Shown: positions 1 through 3,622 of the stretch, piece by piece
How positions within the stretch are numbered: position 1 is the stretch's first letter
Layout of the letters: each line of letters begins with the position of its first letter
Source: Microbacterium sp.
GTDB lineage: Bacteria > Actinomycetota > Actinomycetes > Actinomycetales > Microbacteriaceae
Reading direction: 5' to 3'
DNA: 5,578 bases
Assembly (NCBI GenBank): GCA_029267645.1
Contig: JAJUIM010000142.1
Coordinates: forward strand, 1-5,578
Translations under genes and position numbers: made by a program
The notes under the pieces: generated by a model
Told to the model about the DNA's origin: nothing
Database searches by the model: none
The model's input: the letters and a program-made list of their open reading frames with translations, nothing else

Positions 1-1
1 C

Positions 2-52
2 GAGCTCGACGCGCTCGCGTCGATCTCAGCCCGCCTCGGCTGCGCGGGCTAG
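2..52 (+). CDS. C-terminal end of a convergent gene (partial, unidentified)
   Basis: Reading from base 2, sixteen codons (ELDALASISARLGCAG) end at TAG 50-52. Fifteen of the 16 codons end in G or C, whereas the frame starting at base 1 has about nine and no stop there, so this frame looks like real coding sequence. Its TAG shares bases with the stop of the large minus-strand sigma gene: the four bases CTAG at 49-52 hold both stops, a common arrangement for tightly packed convergent genes. Too little protein is visible to assign a function. The alternative is that this is simply the untranslated 3' flank of the sigma gene. Confidence 0.42.
   Translation, partial: ELDALASISARLGCAG
28..50. terminator. 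Weak hairpin across the convergent stop codons
   Basis: AGCCCGC at 28-34 pairs perfectly with GCGGGCT at 44-50 around a 9-base loop. The hairpin covers the stop codons of both converging genes. Neither strand has a T-run after it, so if it ends transcription it would do so as a U-tract-less hairpin. GC-rich DNA forms such short pairings by chance, so this is a weak call. Confidence 0.25.
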
Positions 53-2745
53 GCGTCGTCGATGTCGCTCAGCGAGACCGAAGCGACGATCGTGCCGAGA
101 TCGGGGTCCAGCGCGAGCGTGACGCGTTCGGTGCCGATGAAGATGCGATCGCGGACATCCTGCGTGAAGTCGACGATCGCACGTCCGGTCTCGTCGAACG
201 TGACGGGCTTCGACACGGTGCCCCCAAAGAGCGGATCAGTCAGCGGTTCGATCGAGACGACGCCCGTCGCGCCGGCGGGGCCGGTTGCCGCGATTACGAG
301 CTCTGGGCCGAATTCGATGCCCGACCAGCGCGATCCCGCGACGTCGATGGCGGGTGCAGGGTTGGGAATGACGACGGGCTCAGGGGCGCCAGTGCGGTCG
401 CTCTCGGCCTCGTCCTTCACCGCGGCGACGAACACGTAGTAGGTGTCCGGCGCGAGCGGCTCGGAGAGCGTGATGGACGACGTCTCGGCTTCCGCCTCTT
501 CAACCGGCCACGCGGCTGTCGCATCGTCCGAGGTGCCGAGGAACACCCGATAGCCGTCTGCATCGTCGACCGTCGACCAGTTCACGGTGAGCACGTCGCC
601 CTCGAGTTCGGTCGTGACGTCGTTCGGAGCGCTGGGGGCCTCGGGCGCCGCGGGGGTCTCGGTGGGCGTCGGATCCGGCGTTGCGGTCGGGCTGGGCGTC
701 GGAGACGCAGAAGGCTCGGGCGACGGTTCTGCCGTCGGAGTGGGGGACGGGTCCGTCGTCGGCTCGGGCGTCGGATCCGGCGTGGGCTCAGGAGTCGGTG
801 CGGGAGAGGGCGCGACCGTCGGCTCCGGCGACGGTGCCGGGGTCTCATCCGGCTCGGCCGGCTTCGAGGGCTCGGGGGACGGCGTCTGCGACGGCTCGGG
901 GTCGTCGGTCGGCGCCGGGGTCGGCTCCTGCGTCGGGGCCGGCTCGGGCGTCTCGCTCGGCTCCGGGTCGTCGGTCGGCGCCGGCGTGGGGTCGGGAGTG
1001 GGGAGCGGCGTGGGCGCGGGAGTCGGAGCCGGGCTGGGCTCCGGTGTCTCGGTCGGCTCGGGCGTCGGGGCCGGCTCGGGCTCCTCCGTCGGCTCGGGCT
1101 CCGGCTCCTCGGTGGGCTCGGGCTCCGGGTCCTCCGTCGGTTCGGGCGTCCGGGTCGGCTCGGGCGTCTCGCTCGGCGAGGGCGCGGGCTGCGGCGACGG
1201 CTCGGGGGCCGATCCGCCGCGCAGCGCGTCGCGCACGCCGAGTGCCGAGAGCGTCGCCCGGGCGGGCGCGTCGGCGGAGCCTTCGTAGACGACCGAGATC
1301 GTGACGTCGGCCTGCACCTGCGCGCGCGTGAGCGAGAAGGTGGCGGTCGCGGATCCGTCGTCGCCGATCGTCGACGACACGAGCATCGGACCGCCGACCG
1401 TGCGCACGACGGCGGTCGCGCGGCGGTCGCCCGTGCCTCCCGCGCCGGACGGCTGGTGGGACCCAGCTGCGTGCACGCTGATCCCGCGTCCCGCGACGCC
1501 CTCGATCGAGAGCGCGATCGTGCGCGAGTCGGCGTCGATGACGCGAGCGCCCGCGATCGCGAGTCCGTCAGTATGCTCGTCGTCGCGGTCGGGTGCCTGC
1601 GCGCCGGGGTCGTCGGAATCGAGTTCGTCGGACGCCTCGATCGACGCTTGGCCGGGAGCGCCGCTGCCGAACGCGTCGCCTGCCGCCGAGGGGCCAGAGG
1701 GATTGGTCGCGGTGGATCCCGCGACGACGGCGATCGCCACCGCGGCTGCTGCGACGCCCGCCGTGACGAGGCCGCCGATCGTCCATGCGGCGCCCGTCGC
1801 GGTCGCGCCGCCGGATCCGCCCGCGCTGGACGACCCGGCGCCGGCTGCGGATCCGCCCGCGACGATCGCGCCGCCGACTGCGGCGCCGCCCTCGACGACC
1901 GACGGCGGCATCGCGGCGAGGGCGACGAAGGCCTCGTCGCCGCGCTGCAGCGACGCGAGGTACGCGCCGGCCGCGGGGATGCCGACGGCGAGGGGGAGGA
2001 GGATCATGGCGAGCCGGCTGCCGACATCCTTGGCCTCGTCGGCGACGATCGCGCAGCGCGCGCAGTCGGCGAGGTGCGCCTCGAGCTTCTTGCGGTCCCG
2101 CGAGCCGAGGTTGCCGCGCGTGTGCGCGCCGAGGTGCTCGATCGCCCACTGGTGCTCCGAGCCGTCCTCGACGGCGGCGAGGTGCGCCTGGATCCACGCC
2201 TCGCGCAGGCCCTCGCGGGCGCGTGCTGCGAGCTGCGAGACGGCGGTCGGCTTCATGCCGAGCAGGGGAGCGGCCTCGCGCGGGCGCAGCTGCTCGATCT
2301 CGGTGTACCAGAGCACCTCCTGCCAGCGCGTGGGCAGCGAGCGGAAGGCAGTGTGCGTGATGCCGCGGTCGAGGGCGTCTTCGGTGGCCTGGTCGGTGCT
2401 GTCCGGATCCTCGACGTTCTCGATCTCGTCGATCGCGACGTCCTGACGGTCGCGGCCCCAGCTCGCGGCCGTGTTGCGGATCGCCGTGAAGAGGTAGGCG
2501 CGGAAGGAGCTCGTCGGACCGCCGCCGCGGCGCACGGTCTGGAAGATCTTCGCGTACGCCTCCTGCACGAGGTCGTCGGGGTCGATGCTGCCCGTGATGC
2601 TGCGCGCGGCGGTGACACCCGAGCGGTAGTGGCGAGCCCAGAGCTCGCCGAACGCATCGGTGTCGCCCGAGCGCGTGCGCAGGACGAGGTCGGCGTCCGA
2701 CGCGTCTGCGACGTCGCTGACGTCACGCGCGTGCGAACCGGACAT
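49..2745 (-). CDS. ECF-type sigma factor fused to zinc-finger anti-sigma-like segment, membrane segments, Pro-rich stalk and FN3 domain
   Basis: Residues are numbered from the ATG at 2743-2745 (898 aa). Residues 19-95 resemble sigma-70 region 2 (DDLVQEAY at 57-64, FRAYLFTAIRN at 81-91). Residues 120-183 resemble region 4, with a helix-turn-helix around 154-180. An anti-sigma-type zinc motif H224-X3-C228-X2-C231 follows directly. Hydrophobic stretches lie at 244-265 and 320-344, with a weaker Gly/Ala-rich one at 282-302. Then come a beta-rich region (390-505), a Pro/Glu/Thr/Ser stalk (514-700), an FN3-like domain (703-793) and a beta-rich end. Ordinary ECF factors are about 160-220 aa, so most of this protein is extension. 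AGGAGA at 2749-2754 lies four to five bases before the chosen ATG; in-frame ATGs at 2755-2760 are alternatives, preceded by a weaker GAGG. It probably directs RNA polymerase under control of its own membrane/surface part (inference). Target promoters and signal are unknown. Confidence 0.9.
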   Translation of the reverse strand: MSGSHARDVSDVADASDADLVLRTRSGDTDAFGELWARHYRSGVTAARSITGSIDPDDLVQEAYAKIFQTVRRGGGPTSSFRAYLFTAIRNTAASWGRDRQDVAIDEIENVEDPDSTDQATEDALDRGITHTAFRSLPTRWQEVLWYTEIEQLRPREAAPLLGMKPTAVSQLAARAREGLREAWIQAHLAAVEDGSEHQWAIEHLGAHTRGNLGSRDRKKLEAHLADCARCAIVADEAKDVGSRLAMILLPLAVGIPAAGAYLASLQRGDEAFVALAAMPPSVVEGGAAVGGAIVAGGSAAGAGSSSAGGSGGATATGAAWTIGGLVTAGVAAAAVAIAVVAGSTATNPSGPSAAGDAFGSGAPGQASIEASDELDSDDPGAQAPDRDDEHTDGLAIAGARVIDADSRTIALSIEGVAGRGISVHAAGSHQPSGAGGTGDRRATAVVRTVGGPMLVSSTIGDDGSATATFSLTRAQVQADVTISVVYEGSADAPARATLSALGVRDALRGGSAPEPSPQPAPSPSETPEPTRTPEPTEDPEPEPTEEPEPEPTEEPEPAPTPEPTETPEPSPAPTPAPTPLPTPDPTPAPTDDPEPSETPEPAPTQEPTPAPTDDPEPSQTPSPEPSKPAEPDETPAPSPEPTVAPSPAPTPEPTPDPTPEPTTDPSPTPTAEPSPEPSASPTPSPTATPDPTPTETPAAPEAPSAPNDVTTELEGDVLTVNWSTVDDADGYRVFLGTSDDATAAWPVEEAEAETSSITLSEPLAPDTYYVFVAAVKDEAESDRTGAPEPVVIPNPAPAIDVAGSRWSGIEFGPELVIAATGPAGATGVVSIEPLTDPLFGGTVSKPVTFDETGRAIVDFTQDVRDRIFIGTERVTLALDPDLGTIVASVSLSDIDDA
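646..1206 (-). repeat. Pro/Glu/Thr-rich stalk repeat within the sigma fusion gene
   Basis: About 187 consecutive codons encode short variants of PEPT, PTPAP, PSPEP and DDPEP. Proline at nearly every second or third position implies an extended, rigid stalk of the kind that spans bacterial cell walls. A DNA-level duplication is visible: the stretch around 893-925 recurs almost unchanged around 959-991, exactly 66 bases (22 codons) away, both copies encoding PTPAPTDDPEPS. The repeats suggest growth by slippage or unequal recombination, so length may vary between strains and assemblies may collapse here. The complementary strand reads as long Gly/Val/Ser frames, which are shadows. Confidence 0.85.
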
Positions 2746-2748
2746 GCT

Positions 2749-2754
2749 TCTCCT
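2749..2754 (-). promoter_or_regulatory. Ribosome binding site deciding the sigma gene start
   Basis: AGGAGA on the minus strand ends three bases (AGC) before the ATG at 2743-2745. It lies inside the reading frame of the two upstream ATGs (2755-2760), so if those were used it would encode Arg-Arg. It is the strongest Shine-Dalgarno match near the start. A competing GAGG at about 2766-2769 sits five bases before the ATG at 2758-2760. Confidence 0.55.
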
Positions 2755-2760
2755 CATCAT

Positions 2761-2987
2761 TTGGGCCTCGGACGATTCTGCCCCTCTCGCCCCCGACTTG
2801 CCAAGCGCTGTGGAGAACTCTCGGGAAATATCCTGTCTGACCTAGGGTTTTGGAACGAAGCCAACAATTCTTCGCAACTCGCGTCATAAAACGGCCGCCC
2901 GCCCGTCTCATGGGGTGAGAGAGGCGTCGCTCGGCGTCCGGGGGGAGTAAGTCCGAGCGCGCGTGCGGGCTCACGGTCCGCACGAAG
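2761..2987. other. Intergenic region between sigma fusion gene and META gene terminator
   Basis: I see no convincing gene here. The part next to the sigma gene is clearly more A/T-rich than its surroundings (about 2820-2890), as expected of a promoter region. Small inverted repeats are present: CGAAG 2856-2860 with CTTCG 2870-2874 (nine-base gap), TCTCA 2906-2910 with TGAGA 2916-2920 (loop TGGGG), and CGCTCGG 2928-2934 with CCGAGCG 2953-2959 (18-base loop). The first is a possible operator upstream of the candidate promoter; none is strong by itself. Confidence 0.4.
2768..2804 (-). promoter_or_regulatory. Candidate promoter of the sigma fusion gene
   Basis: On the minus strand, TTGGCA (2799-2804, five of six matches to TTGACA) and CAGAAT (2775-2780, four of six to TATAAT) are 18 bases apart. 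A start point about seven bases on, near 2768, would leave a leader of about 22 bases before the ATG at 2745, just enough for the AGGAGA ribosome site, but only about seven bases before the ATG at 2760. This supports the downstream start. It looks like a housekeeping-type promoter; I see no clear GGAAC/CGTC-type ECF promoter at normal spacing, so autoregulation by the encoded sigma is not evident. Confidence 0.38.
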
Positions 2988-3023
2988 AGGCGGCTTGCGT
3001 CACGGGGGTGACGCAAGCCGCCT
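2988..3023 (-). terminator. Perfect 15-bp-stem hairpin terminator of the META lipoprotein gene
   Basis: AGGCGGCTTGCGTCA (2988-3002) and its exact reverse complement (3009-3023) flank a six-base loop. The hairpin begins 17 bases after the stop of the minus-strand lipoprotein gene, the usual place for an intrinsic terminator. There is no clear T-run on either side, as in many high-GC actinobacterial terminators. Because the stem is symmetric it could also stop transcripts from the other strand, but no plus-strand gene ends here. Confidence 0.78.
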
Positions 3024-3040
3024 TGCGGTTTCGTATGCGC

Positions 3041-3430
3041 TCAGTCGCGCGAGAGCGTGCCGATCTCGGAGCCGTCCTCGGCGAACGCCGTGAGCGTGTC
3101 GCCGTCGATCTGCACCGATGTGGCGTTCCGCAGCCAGTCGTCGACGTCCTTGCAGTCTTTCAGCGTCGAGATGCCGGGCTCGAGCACGATCGTGTCGCCG
3201 TCGACCGTGTAGTCGCCGCGGAGGCCGTTGCAGCCGTCGGATCCGCTGTAGGTGCCGTCGTCGGCGAACTCGAGGCGCGGTTCGCCGTTGTCGGTGCTCG
3301 AGAACGTGACGCCGATGTAGTCGTCGGGCGCCGGGGTCTCGCCGCCGCCGGCGCCGCCGGAGGCGCAGCCCGCGAGGAGGACCGCGGGCGCGGCGACGAG
3401 CAGTGCGAGGGCGTTCGTGCGGCGGATCAT
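3041..3430 (-). CDS. Small secreted lipoprotein with META/HslJ-like domain
   Basis: The 129-residue product starts with a type II signal peptide: positively charged MIRR, a hydrophobic stretch, then lipobox LAGC with lipidated Cys22. A short Gly/Ser-rich linker follows, and residues 38-127 resemble the META domain (HslJ family): F55 and DGTYSGSDGCN (58-68), then GDYTVDGDTIVLE and ST-x3-C ending at Cys93. Cys67 and Cys93 could form a disulfide. The mature protein should sit on the outer face of the cytoplasmic membrane. META-domain proteins are linked in some bacteria to heat or novobiocin tolerance, but no biochemical activity can be inferred here. GGGAGG (3437-3442) lies six bases before the ATG, supporting the start. 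It is transcribed divergently from the protease gene, has its own terminator, and is probably monocistronic. Lipoprotein assignment is strong, META assignment good. Confidence 0.87.
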   Translation of the reverse strand: MIRRTNALALLVAAPAVLLAGCASGGAGGGETPAPDDYIGVTFSSTDNGEPRLEFADDGTYSGSDGCNGLRGDYTVDGDTIVLEPGISTLKDCKDVDDWLRNATSVQIDGDTLTAFAEDGSEIGTLSRD

Positions 3431-3485
3431 GGTCGGCCTCCCGTCATCGGGCGATCTGAGCGATGTGACCCAGCTTATCTCTCAG

Positions 3486-3507
3486 ACTTCCCATTTCATC
3501 GGGAAGT
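3486..3507. promoter_or_regulatory. 7-8-7 palindrome, candidate operator
   Basis: ACTTCCC (3486-3492) and GGGAAGT (3501-3507) are exact reverse complements around the eight bases ATTTCATC. It lies centrally in the divergent region and overlaps the best candidate promoter elements in both directions, the position expected of an operator for a dimeric regulator of both genes. On the plus strand it is followed by TTTTG and so also looks like a short intrinsic terminator, but no upstream plus-strand gene would need one. The regulator is unknown. Confidence 0.42.
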
Positions 3508-3611
3508 TTTGTAGTGTGGGGACGCTATGTCCGAGCTGGGGATGCGCTGAGTGCCTCGTTCGGGCGGGCAATCTCACTTCGAAACGGCGGCATCGTCGCC
3601 ACTGACAACAT

Positions 3612-3618
3612 GGGGGAA
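3612..3618 (+). promoter_or_regulatory. Ribosome binding site for the TTG start of the protease
   Basis: GGGGGAA at 3612-3618 lies four bases before the TTG at 3623-3625. It decides the start: no in-frame ATG, GTG or TTG is seen between about 3575 and 3622, and the reading from this TTG gives a textbook signal peptide at once. The nearby ATG at 3610-3612 overlaps this site and is in another frame. Confidence 0.65.
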
Positions 3619-3622
3619 CTCC

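Larger units (their letters stand above)
3431..3622. other. Divergent promoter region between META lipoprotein and protease genes
   Basis: This 192-base stretch separates two genes reading away from each other, so it must hold promoters in both directions. On the plus strand TTCCCA (3488-3493) and TAGTGT (3512-3517) with an 18-base gap are a weak candidate for the protease. On the minus strand TAAGCT (3472-3477) is a possible -10 for the lipoprotein without a good -35. The palindrome at 3486-3507 lies between. The protease leader would be about 100 bases long; an ATG at 3610 lies out of frame with the protease and its reading is not protein-like. Confidence 0.4.

Noticed and set aside
646..1206. 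Repeat array considered as CRISPR or a non-coding satellite
   Set aside because: Repeats are codon-scale and in frame, with no constant repeat and unique spacer pattern; they encode a protein stalk.
587..1288. Long plus-strand open frame rich in Gly, Val and Ser
   Set aside because: It is the exact complement of the Pro/Glu/Thr stalk codons of the sigma fusion gene; its GSGVGSGV pattern follows from that, and it has no independent domain.
2852..2885. GGAAC ... CGTC as an ECF-type promoter
   Set aside because: The spacing is about 25 bases rather than the usual 16-18, and no gene follows on the plus strand.
1301..2889. Long plus-strand open frames opposite the sigma domains
   Set aside because: Compositionally Arg/Ala-rich shadows; the minus strand here holds recognisable sigma regions 2 and 4 and the zinc motif.
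2723..3016. Minus-strand frame of 97 codons covering the sigma promoter region
   Set aside because: It runs through the strong terminator hairpin and the promoter region, is rich in Arg, and overlaps the start of the sigma gene in another frame.
2963..3514. Plus-strand frame opposite the META lipoprotein
   Set aside because: Shadow of a gene with clear signal peptide, lipobox and ribosome site on the minus strand.
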